Positions 32,523 through 43,717 of a stretch of 64,000 nt of DNA are shown piece by piece. The position numbers were made by a program, and so were the translations under genes. Positions within the stretch are counted from its first letter, which is position 1; each line of letters begins with the position of its first letter. The notes under the pieces are model-generated. The model did not search any database and was not told the origin of the DNA. It saw nothing but the letters and a program-made list of their open reading frames with translations. Source of the DNA: Plasmodium brasilianum (lineage: Eukaryota > Apicomplexa > Aconoidasida > Haemosporida > Plasmodiidae); contig NC_090120.1 of assembly GCF_023973825.1 (NCBI RefSeq), forward strand, positions 1,855,001 to 1,919,000, read 5' to 3'.

Positions 32523-33223
32523 TTTTGCCTTATCTCGTTGACCTTCGTCTATTTTGCTTGTACTGATAGCTCCTTGTCTCGTTTATCTTCTTTTATCTAT
32601 ACTGTTCATCCCACGTTTTGCATAAGATTTGTGGTGTGTGCTATTTTTTCTTTTTTCTTTTTCGTCCCTCCTCTTCTATGAGCTAAAGTGGGGTGGATAA
32701 GTGGCTACGCCAAGATAAACGTCGAAATGTAAGTCTAGCAAAATAAATGCAAAGTTAATAAGTGCATAGTACAAGCGTTCACTTGAGGAAGAAAAGTTGA
32801 AGAAGCGATAAAGTAAAGAAGCAAGGAAATAAAGAAGCAAGGAAATGAAGAAGCAAAGAAATAAAGAAGCAAAGAAATAAAGAAGCAAAGAAATAAAGAA
32901 GCAAGGAAATAAAGAAGCAAAGAAATAAAGAAGCAAAGAAATAAAGAAGCGAAGAAATAAAGAAGCGAAGAAATAAAGAAGCGAAGAAATAAAGAAGCAA
33001 AGAAATAAAGAAGCAAAAAAATAAAGAAGCAAAGAAATAAAGAAGCAAAGAAATAAAGAAGCTCTTAAATAGAGATATATTAAATTGACAAAATAGCTAA
33101 CAAATGAGATAATGAAATAATTTTCTGATTACTGGCGGGGTTGGAGTCACACGTGTGTGCTACAATAAATTGCAATACGTTGCAAGATCGGTTAATCCTT
33201 TTTCAAAATGGAACACTAGAGCG

Positions 33224-33255
<32 letters not shown>

Positions 33256-33733
33256 CATGGCAGTAACCGTAATAACGGAAATAATGGCAATGTATGATAA
33301 AGAGGTAAAATCGACTAAACATTTAAGTATTTATTTTTTCCCCCTTTCAAAATAGCTAAAAAAAAAAAAAGAAAAGTTATATATTTTTTTGTTAGTTAAT
33401 TTCTCCCTTACCACTTTTACTTAGCGTTTATTACCTTTTTCCATGTGTTCTCATCTTATTTATCATTTAAAATTTTTTTTTTTTTTTTTTTTTGAAAACA
33501 TGAAAATTCCATTCAACGGCCTTGTGAAATGCCTATATCACTAATTCAGAAGAAAAAAAAAAAGAAAAAAGAAGAAAAAAAAAGAAAACAAACTTCATGC
33601 ATCATCATTACAGTTATCTCCTTTTTAAGCAATAGGATAAATATTATTCTTAACTTGTATACAAAGGGATTTTAAGGGCAAGCCTCAGCATGTGTGTTGT
33701 ACCGGCAATTTTGAGACATACACACATGCATAC

Positions 33734-33776
<43 letters not shown>

Positions 33777-34025
33777 TATTTATGTTTATGCCGCATCTTT
33801 GAAGGCGCGGGCTGCAATAGATTTACGTTCCACTTAAACGGTAAAAGCGCAAGGGGTTCGAACAAGAGGACAGAGCACGGTTCATTTAAGGGGAAGAAGG
33901 ATTAACATATATATATGTATATGTGTATGTGTAGGTATATATACATATATGTATGTGAATACACAGCTATATGCAACTACATACGTGCGCGATTGCAATA
34001 ACGTTGACCCTTAACTCGCGAAAGA
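32523..34025. other. Intergenic, with minisatellite and one possible first exon
   Basis: It holds the 16-bp repeat at 32794-33063, (TA)n at 33737-33773 and poly-A at 33224-33250. A short plus-strand ORF at 33257 (MAVTVITEIMAMYDKE) runs into a GTAAAA donor and may be a first exon, but no convincing continuation was found. Confidence 0.6.
32794..33063. repeat. 16-bp tandem repeat AAGAAGCAAAGAAATA, about 16 copies
   Basis: Units vary at one or two positions (GCAAGG, GCGAAG, GCAAAA). It lies upstream of the minus-strand uS2-like gene. Since 16 is not a multiple of 3, it reads as Leu/Phe-rich 16-residue repeats on the minus strand in all frames. Confidence 0.95.
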
Positions 34026-34460
34026 ATGAACACATTTAATTTCTTTAAGAGATGTTGGTCTAATGTATTCAGGAAAAATGCATTACAAATAAAAAGTCGA
34101 AAGTTTGTTAGTACAAGAAAAGCTGTTGGAGGAGGGGGCGTAGGAACAATGCTTTTAATTTCACCTGTTTTATTTGAACAAAAAAATAAAGAAGAAGAAA
34201 ATTCTCCGAAAAGTGAATATATATTTATGGCAGGAAAGAGTATCGACTTTTTAACACAAAAAATATTTGAAAATGAGTTTGGAACGTCTATATTATATTT
34301 AGCATTTGTTGTTGCATATTTAGCATTACTTGTTCATGACAATAAAATAAATTTAATGGTTCAGAAATTGAAATTCAAATATTCCAATAATATGTTTTCT
34401 ATTGGTCATCCTAATTATAAGAAGTATTTGCATCAAAATGGTAACATGAAAAAGGATTAA
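34026..34460 (+). CDS. Small mitochondrial-type membrane protein, function unknown
   Basis: 144 residues, single exon. The N-terminus MNTFNFFKRCWSNVFRKNAL...KSRKFVSTRK is rich in Arg, Lys, Ser and Asn with no acidic residue in the first 35, a mitochondrial presequence. A short hydrophobic patch follows at about residues 38-50 (GGGGVGTMLLISPVLF), and a clear transmembrane helix at about 89-105 (ILYLAFVVAYLALLV). The C-terminal 35 residues are polar and basic. This is the layout of accessory subunits of respiratory complexes or ATP synthase in apicomplexans, but nothing specific is recognisable. Confidence 0.75.
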   Translation: MNTFNFFKRCWSNVFRKNALQIKSRKFVSTRKAVGGGGVGTMLLISPVLFEQKNKEEENSPKSEYIFMAGKSIDFLTQKIFENEFGTSILYLAFVVAYLALLVHDNKINLMVQKLKFKYSNNMFSIGHPNYKKYLHQNGNMKKD

Positions 34461-35969
34461 AGCGGTAAGCAAAGGAAAGGACAGGGGAACGAACCACGAG
34501 CAGGTTACTGGATACACTCTCAGATATGTATGAAGAATTATATGCTCACATTTCTGGAAACGTCGGTTGCTGTTCTTCCCTTTGTTTGCGTATCACATAG
34601 TGTGGATGTAACAAATGGGGTATTGCAGCTTTTCCGCACGGCACAGAAAGCAAATCTTTATTACGTTTTATTAGGTGTATGTTTTATTAAGATTAGTTTT
34701 ATGTTATTACATTTTATTTTATTATTATTATTATTTTTTTTTATTTCTTTGAACTTTTCGAAATAATATCTTTTGGCAAACCCCTACTCAGTTTTTACAC
34801 AATTGTTTCTTTCCCCTTTTTTGTATTAATTCCTTTTTGTTACTGCTGCACATATTATGCTTCGCTTGGAAGTACTCACCCTTTTAGCTCTACCTATGCA
34901 ATGGACTGTACATATACATATGGTACATAAGTATGTACACAAATATAGAATGAACTTTTTTTTTTTTTTTTTTCCAATTCTGTGTTATAACTCATCGTAA
35001 CCTTATCAATTTTTTGCTTTCCATGCGAAACATTTCTTTATTTTAAAAGGATCGCCCTCCCCCCCAATTCATCTCGTTAAATCGTATCACCTTGTATGGT
35101 TCACTTGTTATTACTTTATTTTATTTTGTTAACATGGAATATGATACATCATAAGCGGTGCACACACACATATGTACATGCACATATGGAGTAGTGGCAA
35201 GTATCCCACTGCCCCCCCAAAATGGAAATGCTGTGAGTTATGTTAGCCTCTGTCATCTCGTAACATGATCAAAGGGGATGTTGAACGGTTAGGCAGTCAC
35301 TACAATATGTATTTACCCATATTTACACATATATATACTTATGCATATTTACACATATATATACTTACACGTACTTACACGTACTTGCACGTACTTACAC
35401 GTACTTACACGTACTTACACGTACTTACAAGTACTTACAAGTACTTACACGTACTTACAAGTACTTACAAGTACTTACACGCACTTACACGTACTTACAC
35501 GCATACATAAATGTGTACATTATTCGCATGCAAGGATACGAGGTCGTTCGCTGCAAAATTGCGGGCGTTCCGACATCCTACTTCTTCTTCCCCACAGTGG
35601 TAAAGGGAATGTAAAATTGTTTTAATCTCTATTTTTTTTCTCTCTCTGCATCATTTTATCCATTCTGCATGATATAGTGTTTAACATTACATTTCTAATG
35701 AAGTATATTTTGTTTTTCTCGTCCCTTTCTTCTTAAATTTAAAGCCTTTGCAAGCTTTTAAAATGGTAAAATTTTTTTTACCTGAACATGTTCAAATATA
35801 ATAAATGGGCATTTGTAAGACGTACTTACAAGAATTTTGTTACTCTCCGTTTTAAATGAAACCAATGCATAAATAGTTGTGCCTACATACGTAGAAACAG
35901 AATATATGTGTATTATTTATAGTAATGGGAATGTGCTTATTGTGTACACTTTTGTTTTATATGTATATT

Positions 35970-36001
<32 letters not shown>

Positions 36002-36051
36002 AAGCGAATAAACTTTATGTATTGCAATTTTGCCAAAATAACGAATGGCGA
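34461..36051. other. Intergenic, with a 10-bp repeat
   Basis: No gene I can support. It contains a T tract (34959-34974), the GTACTTACAC repeat (35363-35505) and an A tract (35974-35999). Confidence 0.65.
35363..35505. repeat. 10-bp tandem repeat GTACTTACAC/GTACTTACAA, about 14 copies
   Basis: Near-perfect units with C/A alternation at the last base and occasional TTGCAC or GCACTT variants. Confidence 0.95.
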
Positions 36052-36261
36052 ATGGTGAAGAAAATAAAGAAAACTCTGGATATGTTCGCTTAAATTATGT
36101 AAATTTTCCTTTTCCCCTTTGTGTAAATTGTAGTTAGCAAAAAGCAGAAAAAAAGGCGTATCAATTCTTTGAAAAATGAAACACGAGGAAATACAATAAA
36201 GCGCATAGAGAAATCGCGAAAAATCAGCTACTTGTACTTGGAAATATTTTTGCCTGATTAA
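36052..36261 (+). CDS. Short basic protein, probable two-exon gene
   Basis: The second exon is convincing coding sequence: from 36134 or 36138 to TAA at 36259-36261, with KKQKKRRINSLKNE, then RGNTIKRIEKSRKI and a hydrophobic end (YLYLEIFLPD). The acceptor is TTGTAG or the next TTAG. One phase-consistent first exon is 36052..36083 (MVKKIKKTLD), with donor GTTCGC and a very short 54-nt intron. An alternative uses the ATG at 36045. Either way the product is about 50 residues and strongly basic, as for a small organellar or ribosomal protein. The family is not recognised and the 5' structure is uncertain. Confidence 0.4.
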
Positions 36262-36276
36262 TTAATAAAAAAAAAA

Positions 36277-36600
36277 AGAGCAAGAGAAAGGGAAATAGGT
36301 AGAGAAAGAGAAAGGGAAATAGGTAGAGAAAGAGAAAGGGAAATAGGTAGAGAAAGAGAAAGGGAAATAGGTAGAGAAAGAGGTAGAGAAAGAGGTAGAG
36401 AAAGAGGTAGAGAAAGAGGTAGAGAAAGTGGAATAGAAAGAGAAAGGGAAAGTGGAATAGAAAGAGAAAGGGAAAGTGGAATAGAAAGAGAAAGGGAAAG
36501 TGGAATAGAAAGAGAAAGGGAAAGTGGAATAGAAAGAGAAAGGGAAAGTGGTAGAGAAAGAGGTAGAGAAAGTGGAATAGAAAGAATAAGAGAAAGAACA
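36277..36600. repeat. 24-bp purine repeat GAAAGAGAAAGGGAAAGTGGAATA and relatives
   Basis: Polypurine plus strand built from AGAGAAAGAGAAAGGGAAAT and GTGGAATA modules. The unit is a multiple of 3, producing long Leu/Phe or Leu/Ser/Pro frames on the minus strand that are not genes. It ends 40 bp before the AP2 protein start. Confidence 0.95.
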
Positions 36601-36640
36601 AGAATAGGAACAACCGTTGAAGCAGGAGCCACCGCAAGAA

Positions 36641-37273
36641 ATGCCAGGAACAATTATTCACAAGTCAGGTAGTTTACTAAATTCGTTGGTGAACAGAAAT
36701 TTATGTACACTGTCAGGTATTTTTTTATCAAAGCATCCATATAAGCCCAAAACAAGAGAAATAATTCATCCCCATATGACCCCACCTGAATACCTGACTC
36801 CGTCAGGTTGTTTTAGTGCAAAAACGAATGGACTACAGCAGTACATTCCAAAGAATTATTATCGAATTAAATGGATCGAATCGATGAGAAGTGGTGAATA
36901 TTTAGGGGAAGATTATCCATGGAATTTATTGCCCAATTGGAAATATTGGAAGAAAAGAAAGTATAATGTAACATATAATGAAATTCCTTGGTTCATTTCA
37001 AAAATAAAAGGAGTTTCCTACTATCAAAGATTGAATGTATGGATGGTTCAGTGGGTTGAAAATGGCGTTCATAGAATTCGAAGATTCAGGTGTGCTTTTG
37101 GAATTTTACAAGCAAAGCTAGCTGCTGAACAGTTCAGGAAAAATTTGGAAGAATCAGGTAGAGTAGACAACAGGAAATCAGAAAGACAACTAAGAATGGA
37201 TTATATACAAAAGAGAGAGGAGCGAATACTGAGAAAGAAAAAATACTCCAAAATTTCCAAGGGTCAGTTTTAG
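36641..37273 (+). CDS. Single AP2-domain (ApiAP2) protein with presequence-like N-terminus
   Basis: 210 residues from the first ATG in frame (36641). One AP2 domain lies at about residues 123-173: [20 protein letters not shown], then [20 protein letters not shown] and [10 protein letters not shown]. It has the GVxWxxRxxxWxVQW strand pattern and the closing amphipathic helix of apicomplexan AP2 domains. It is followed by a basic Arg/Lys-rich helix to the C-terminus. The first 38 residues ([20 protein letters not shown]...) lack acidic residues and contain Ser, Arg, Lys and Leu, like a mitochondrial or plastid presequence. From memory this corresponds to PF3D7_0934400. It may be a transcription factor or, given the leader and small size, an organellar RNA- or ribosome-associated protein. 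Confidence 0.88.
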   Translation: MPGTIIHKSGSLLNSLVNRNLCTLSGIFLSKHPYKPKTREIIHPHMTPPEYLTPSGCFSAKTNGLQQYIPKNYYRIKWIESMRSGEYLGEDYPWNLLPNWKYWKKRKYNVTYNEIPWFISKIKGVSYYQRLNVWMVQWVENGVHRIRRFRCAFGILQAKLAAEQFRKNLEESGRVDNRKSERQLRMDYIQKREERILRKKKYSKISKGQF

Positions 37274-37349
37274 TCCAAATGTGCGCACGGGGATGGATGG
37301 AAGTATGCGTATACGTGCGTGTATGTGTTTGCGCGTTTGGTGGGGTTAA

Positions 37350-37552
37350 AAATGTATTTTTCATCATATTTTTTGTAATACTTTTTCCATATTTTTTGTA
37401 ATACTTTTTCCATATTTTGTGTAATACTTTTTCCATACTTTGTGTAATACTTTTTCCATATTTTTTGTAATACTTTTTCCATATTTTGTGTAATACTTTT
37501 TCCATATTTTGTGTAATACATTTTCCATATTTTGTGTAATACATTTTCCATA
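37350..37552. repeat. 23-bp tandem repeat TGTAATACTTTTTCCATATTT, about 9 copies
   Basis: Units alternate between TTTTTTG and TTTGTG spacers. It lies just after the AP2 gene. The minus-strand frames (KYGKSITQNMEKVL...) are repeat-derived. Confidence 0.95.
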
Positions 37553-38737
37553 TTTTTTTTTTATATTTTTTCTCCTTTTTTTGTTTATTCTTTTATTTGA
37601 TAGAAGCGACCAGAAGTTTTATGTATAAATTGTTAAGTGCATACATGAGATATTCTATCGACTTGTGGATTGTAACATTACAGCTGCAAATATGTACAAC
37701 CGCGGAAGTGCTAAATTGCACATTCACACAATCGCACTTATGCATATGTATACAAACCTGGGCAACCCTCCCCCCTTTCTACCCCATTCTGATTTATCTC
37801 TTTTGTATTAAAGCTTGTCGCTGCATTGAGGGAGGAACGTAAAAACGAGAAATAAAATTGAAAAAGACGGGGGAAAAAATAAAGCACAAAAAATATAGAA
37901 TAAAAAAAAGTACATTTTAAATATAATAAATGATATATGGAAAAAAGTTGTTACGACCAAAAAATGAAACCCATCTGGGGCTTATTAAACAATTTCTGGG
38001 GTACCTTTATTTTTTATTTATTTATTTATTTTTTTTTTTTATTTCAAAAGGGAGAAGAAAGTTTTGTTTCTCGACATGTACATGTATATGTACGCATATA
38101 TACGTGTGCATATACATATGTAACGGCTCACATTATCTATTATGCGATACTGCATAGCCCCTTTTTTCTTCGTAGCTAAAATATTAAAAAAAATTTTAAA
38201 ATTCCTTCTAAACGTGTATACGCTGTTCATTTGAGCTAAAATTAACATATCACTTTTTCTTATTAAGTAGGAAGCACAAAGAGGTATGATCGGGGGAGTA
38301 TACCATAATTCGCTTTACAAGTGTATAGAAACAGTTTTCTCATCATATGTACTTCAATCTGTTTGTACGTATATATAATGGTAGCCTTCAGAGGACTACG
38401 CAAAAGGGTGTATATGCATATGCATATATATATAGAAGTAGATCCATCTGGTCAGTTGCTTAACCGTCTCCTTTTTTTTTGTTCACTTGTTCGTTTGTTC
38501 ACTTGTTCGTCTGTTTACTTGTTCGTCTGTTTACTTGTTCGTCTGTTTACTTGTTCGTCTGTTTACTTGTTCGTTTGTTTACTTGTTCGTTTGTTCACTT
38601 GTTCGTCTGTTTACTTGTTTGTCTGTTTACTTGTTTATTTTATTTTATTTATTTTTTTTTTTTCCCTTAACTGACCGAAACATTTTCAACGCGCAATACC
38701 ATTTGACGGCTTCCAAACCTGCAAGATGTTCATCTCA
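37553..38737. other. Intergenic between convergent genes
   Basis: No gene seen. It contains a 16-bp repeat (38478-38640) and T tracts. The 3' ends of the AP2 gene (plus) and V-ATPase E (minus) face each other here. Confidence 0.7.
38478..38640. repeat. 16-bp tandem repeat TTGTTCGTCTGTTTAC, about 10 copies
   Basis: Units with CTGTTTAC/TTGTTCAC variants, followed by TTTTA repeats. Confidence 0.95.
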
Positions 38738-39997
38738 TTATAGAGTTTCGAAAAACATTCTTTTAATTTCTGGAGTACAGTATTCTATAGCAAGCTTGAG
38801 ACGGACGTCCAAAGTGTTATCACAGTTTATTTTCCTATTTGGTGTGGTTAAAATAATTCCACCAAGGCATGAATTTCCTTCATTTTCATTTGAGGGTGGT
38901 GGAGGTAAATAATTGCCTGATTTGTCAATTTCTATTTTTACACTTTTGGTAATATTAAATTGTTTTTTTAATTTGTCATTATATTTTTGAACTGCTTCAT
39001 TTAAAGAACTTTCAACAATAGACTTATCAATATCTCTACAACGGACTATAACATGTGGTTCTTGCATATAATATAATGACTGAACAATCAAATCTATTAT
39101 AAGATTTTTATATTTCTCTTTATCTTTGTACAATTCCCCTAATCTATCACTACTTATTTTATAAATTTCTTTAAAAACTTGATCCTTTGCACACATTTTT
39201 TTAAGTCTAGCTTTATTAATAGCTGAAGAACGACTAATTGATCTTTTCACTTCCATCTGTTTTGCTTTTTTTTGAAACTCTAGTCTTATTTTCTCCTTCA
39301 TCTTTTGGACTATTCTTAATTTTTCTATGTTAAAATCTTCTAGTGCCTTGGCCTCGATTTCATGCGCTTTATCTTTAGCTTCATTTAGGATGAAGTTTAC
39401 CATTTGCTGTATTTGCTTCTGCGCTTCTGCATCGTCCTGCGATGTGATAAGGAACCAATCGCGGTGGTAAAAATGTATGTATGATGACAAGGTGAACATG
39501 TTAAGTAACTACGATACAGTGTCCAACACAGTGCCAAATACACATCCGTATAAAACGATTTGTTAATATGCATACATGTAATACACAGACAAAAACGAAT
39601 GCATAAATGAACTTAATTCAGTTTCTTCTTCAATATGCAAACGTTTTGCATTTCTGCTAAATGGTAAAGTGCGTTACATGGACAAAGACATATATACGTT
39701 CTGGTGGTTGCTATTGCAAGTAAATGCAATGCCTTATGTGTAATTGAATACTTATATATATATATATATATATGTACATGCAATACATGTGAAAACACTC
39801 AATGCATATGTATGCGTCTGCCTCACGGGATACATAACAAAAAGTGCAAATTGAAACACAAAATTCGCTAAATTTGAATGTACTGCGCTATGTTAGAATG
39901 GTGTAATTTGGATAATGTGCAGTTACTATTATGTTTATTATTTTTTCCTCTTATTTGTTCCTTTTTTGTTTTCTTTTTTTCAACTTACTAAAGCCAT
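38738..39997 (-). CDS. VATE: V-type H+-ATPase subunit E, with a 9-nt first coding exon
   Basis: Exons are 39989..39997 (ATGGCTTTA, three codons) and 38738..39436, joined in phase 0 across a 552-nt intron (donor GTAAGT, acceptor ATCGCAG). 235 residues, the normal size. Subunit E is part of the peripheral stalk linking V1 and V0. The spliced start reads MALDDAEAQKQIQQMVNFIL, directly comparable to the animal MALSDADVQKQIKHM. Next come EDFNIEKLRIVQKMKEKI and the conserved RCRDIDKSIVES (family RCRKQDxxLV). The C-terminal domain contains GGIILTTPNRKINCDNTLDVRL, matching GGVxxxxxDRKIKVSNTLExRL. Without the tiny exon the protein would lack its conserved start; the open frame upstream of the acceptor (39437-39499) is intron. 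Confidence 0.95.
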
Positions 39998-40162
39998 CTT
40001 TTCCTCAAATATTTCATTACAGTTTATGTCAAGGTACGCGAATTGTTTTCTTCTATATGTTATTTAATGTACGGGGGGAAATAAATACATACAAGTATAT
40101 ATGTATGTATGTGTATATGTATACGTATATGTATTTATACAAATACGTTTATGTTCATATAA

Positions 40163-40208
<46 letters not shown>

Positions 40209-41092
40209 TTTTTCCAAAAATTCAAAATAAATGGGGAAAAAGAAATTTTTTTTTAATTATCCGAATGGATTAACTTTAATTGGCAATATTTACGCGCGTA
40301 TATATGCCATCTGATATGTATGTGTAAGTATAAAAATATATATGTAAATATGTATGTGTATATTATAATATATATATATATTATATATGCATAAAATAAG
40401 TACGTATAATTTATATACGCATAATTTATATACGCATAATTTATTTATGTATAAATTATATGCTTATAATTAAATATGAATAATTTATATGTGCATAATT
40501 AAATATGAATAAATTATATACGTACAATTACGTAAACGTAAACGTAAACGTAAATTTTAATTTTAATTTTAATTTATTTTATTTTTATTTTTTATTATTT
40601 TTATTTTTTATTATTTTAATTTATTTTATTTTTATTTTTTATTATTATTTTTTTTTTTTTTTGCCAAAATTGCAAGTTAATTTCACAGCTTTTTCGAGAG
40701 AGCAAATTGAATAGTACAAAACAGTAGGAATAATAAAATGAACAAAAATGCATTCTTTTAATTTTGAACAAAATGTTTACTATTTTTTATTTTTTTATGT
40801 TCTATGGAATATGCTAAATGCTAAGTTTGTTTAAGGATAAAAGAGGAATAGCGAAACGTAGTAAAGTATTTTCATTATCGTACAAGAGTTGCTTTTTATA
40901 CGCATATTTATCATGTATGACTTAACGGCGTTTGATTACATATACAAGCGTAATAGGTGGAGCTAATTCATACATATATGCATACGTGCATATATATATG
41001 TATATACACGTGTGTGTGTATTTGCTTAGTTACACACGTAAGTATGTGCTTTCATGTAATCGAAACTTCGATGCATTTAGCTGCCCATTTGT
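39998..41092. other. Intergenic, upstream of V-ATPase E
   Basis: No gene seen. (TA)n at 40165-40206, a degenerate ATAATTTATATACGCATAATTTAT repeat (40385-40515) and a TTTTTATTTTTTATTA-rich block (40555-40660). Confidence 0.7.
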
Positions 41093-41859
41093 TCAAATGA
41101 GAAGAAGAGCCATTCGGAAGTAGTTGTTGCACTTTTTACTCTTCTCAAATATTTTTTTTTTTAAAACTTCTAACCGTTTGTACTCTTCCCCTACAAGGCG
41201 TTTAAAAAGAGTAAGACGTAAATGTACGTATGGAATATACCCATTTTTTCTTTTTTCAATTTTCTTTTTCTTTCTCTTTTTCCATTTCTTTTTTTTTCTC
41301 CCTTTCCATTTCTTTTTTTTTCTCCCTTTCCATTTCTTTTTTAAACCCTTTTTTTTTAAACGTATAAACATATAAAAAATAAAAAGAGCAAGGGAATAAT
41401 AAGGCCCCTTTTCATCTCTAAAATGATAAGTAGTTTGTGTTTAACATATACCGAGCTACAATAACGCAATAGCATCATTAATACGATAACGAAATAGCAT
41501 CTTTTCTTTTATTATTTATAATTGCCATTTTATTTCGTCTGAACAGTGTTATATCGTTTTTACAACAGCTAGCCACTTTGTTTTGAAAAAAAAAAAAAAA
41601 AAAATCGGCAATAGGGCTAAACTTATGGGCTGCACATGATAACATAGCATAACAACGTAACATAACAACGTAACATGATAATGTGACAGACCAACTGTAC
41701 ATACATCAAATTACAAATCACTGCAGTGTTCTTTTTTCATGCAGTTGATGGGTGGCTAGCATTTATGTTCTTTAGATTTTCAAAGATAAAAAAATGGAAG
41801 GAGTGCAGCATTAAGTGCTCTTTTGCATGGGTTTGTTGTTTAGGTCCTTTCCATTTTAA

Positions 41860-41891
<32 letters not shown>

Positions 41892-42333
41892 CTTCCTTTT
41901 TTCTTTTAAAAAAAAAAAAAAAAAATCAGCATTCTACTGCTGGAAAATAGTTTGATTATTACACGCATTTAAGCATATATGTACATAAAATGCATATCTA
42001 TGAAGGTATAAACTCTTGTACGAATGTATGAAGTACGGAAAGGATACTTGGCAAAAGATATTATGAGTGTTTCCATACATACAACATAACAAAGTTTGTT
42101 CTTCTAAATGTTCTGTTTGTACTTATATAGTTGTTGTTCTCTTTTTTTTTTTTTTTTTTTCCCCCCAACACTTCCACATTGAGGTTTTGGATGATATGTC
42201 CACATACGCACAATAAATAAATATGGATATGTGTAAAAAGTGCAACTACATGTACATATGTGCATTTTCCTATGAGGTTCATTCCTTCATTTTACGGGGT
42301 ACACAGTGAAATGGCAAAAATATGGTTTTCCCT

Positions 42334-42376
<43 letters not shown>

Positions 42377-42774
42377 TATGCATAAAAGTACTTCCATATG
42401 TACGTACGTTCATATAAACGCGTATTAATGACCCTAGGTGGCAAATATAGGAATATGTTCAGCTAGTGCTCGCTCCAATGTATGATTGTACATATGTTTT
42501 TACAAACCATCTTTCTACAATTTGCATATTTTTTTTTTTGTGCTTTTAATTTGCAGACCTATAAGGTAAACTTTGTTTCAACAACCGCACCTCCTTCAGT
42601 TGCTGCTCTTTTCGCTTTGTTTTTATCTTGCTTTTTATTTTCGCATTCTTTACTTTTCCTTTTATTTATGCATTTTTTACCTTGCCTTTTATTTCTTCAT
42701 TTTTTACTTTGCATTTTCTGAACAGGATCATTCTTTCTTTTGGCTTTTCTATTTTGCCTCTTCGTTTTGCTCAT
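41093..42774 (-). CDS. Small very basic protein, four exons, function unknown
   Basis: Reconstructed by splice phase: exons 42708..42774, 42559..42658, 42408..42433 and 41093..41190, total 291 nt for 96 residues. Starts MSKTKRQNRKAKRKNDPVQK; exon 2 encodes KEQQLKEVRLLKQSLPY; the 26-nt exon 3 gives VINTRLYE; exon 4 continues EEYKRLEVLKKKIFEKSKKC and stops at 41093. Donors GTAAAA, GTCTGC and GTACGT; acceptors AAAAG (weak), CACCTAG and CTTGTAG. Phases 1, 2 and 1 agree at every junction. The exon 1/2 junction is least certain because the sequence there is a degenerate A-rich repeat. The Lys/Arg-rich composition with a helical charged C-terminus resembles small nucleolar or ribosome-assembly factors, but no family is recognised. 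Confidence 0.5.
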
Positions 42775-42856
42775 TTTATTTGGACTTTTTCTATTTTGAT
42801 TTTTTTTATTTTTCCTTTATTTACTTCAATTTGTTCTGTGTTTCCATTTTTTATTT

Positions 42857-43020
42857 TTATTTTTTATTTGTAATATATATTTTTATTTTATATTTGTAAT
42901 ATATATTTTTATTTTATATTTGTAATATATATTTTTATTTTATATTTGTAATATATATTTTTATTTTATATTTGTAATATATATTTTTATTTTATATTTG
43001 TAATATATATTTTTATTTTT
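42857..43020. repeat. 26-bp tandem repeat TTTTTATTTTATATTTGTAATATATA
   Basis: About six near-perfect units, followed by TTTTTATTTTCTATTTTTATTA relatives up to 43080. Confidence 0.95.
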
Positions 43021-43717
43021 TACTTTTGTTATTTATTTTTATTTTCTATTTTTATTATTTATTTTTATTTTCTATTTTTTTTCTCTCAGAATTAACCTAC
43101 CTCTTTAAACTCAGTTTAGAACAAATAAATTTTTTTTTTTTGTGTGTATAGGATTATCACTGCCCGTTGTTCAATTTTAGTTGTATGTTTTTAAAAAAAA
43201 ATTAAAAAAAAAAAAAAAAAGCAAGAACGAAAGAAGTAAAAAGCCAAAATAAATGAGATAAAAACGCAAAAACAATAGAGAACAAAACGCAAAAACAATA
43301 GAGAACAAAACGCAAAAACAATAGAGAACAAAACGCAAAAACAATAGAGAACAAAACGCAAAAACAATAGAGAACAAAAAACAGAAAAAAAAGAAAAAAG
43401 AAAAAAGGTAGACTATTATTGATTATTAACAAAATAAATTGAAGCATGGCTTTTGCGCGACTGCTGTAAGTTAAAAGAAAAAAAAAAAAATAAATAAATA
43501 AATATATACATAAATAAGTAATATAACAGAATAATAAAATTAAAGTACAATAAAATATAACAGAATAAGAACAATAAAGTGTAACAAAGTAAGCTCAAAT
43601 AAGCCCCCAAAAGGCGAGCCCACTTTTATGAGCAAATTCTGCACAATCAGCCATCATAATGAGCATCTCATACCGTAGTTCACTGGAAGAGAAACAAGGA
43701 GATGATTCTAAAACACC
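43021..43717. other. Intergenic with a second minisatellite
   Basis: No gene seen. A 23-bp repeat AAAACGCAAAAACAATAGAGAAC occupies about 43260-43382 (five copies). A-rich sequence follows up to 43580. Confidence 0.7.
43260..43382. repeat. 23-bp tandem repeat, five copies
   Basis: Perfect AAAACGCAAAAACAATAGAGAAC units. Minus-strand Phe/Cys/Leu-rich frames across it are spurious. Confidence 0.95.

Noticed and set aside
32794..33063. CRISPR-like array
   Set aside because: Units are contiguous tandem copies without unique spacers, in a eukaryotic genome; the same holds for the other arrays.
33785..33870. tRNA-like GGGTTCGAAC sequence near 33854
   Set aside because: No acceptor stem or anticodon arm could be paired around it.
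36224..36661. 145- and 131-residue minus-strand Leu/Phe/Pro/Ser frames
   Set aside because: Products of the 24-bp polypurine repeat, whose length is a multiple of three; no protein features.
40505..40714. Plus-strand Asn/Val and Phe-rich ORF
   Set aside because: Direct reading of GTAAAC and TTTTAA repeats; no homology or splice context.
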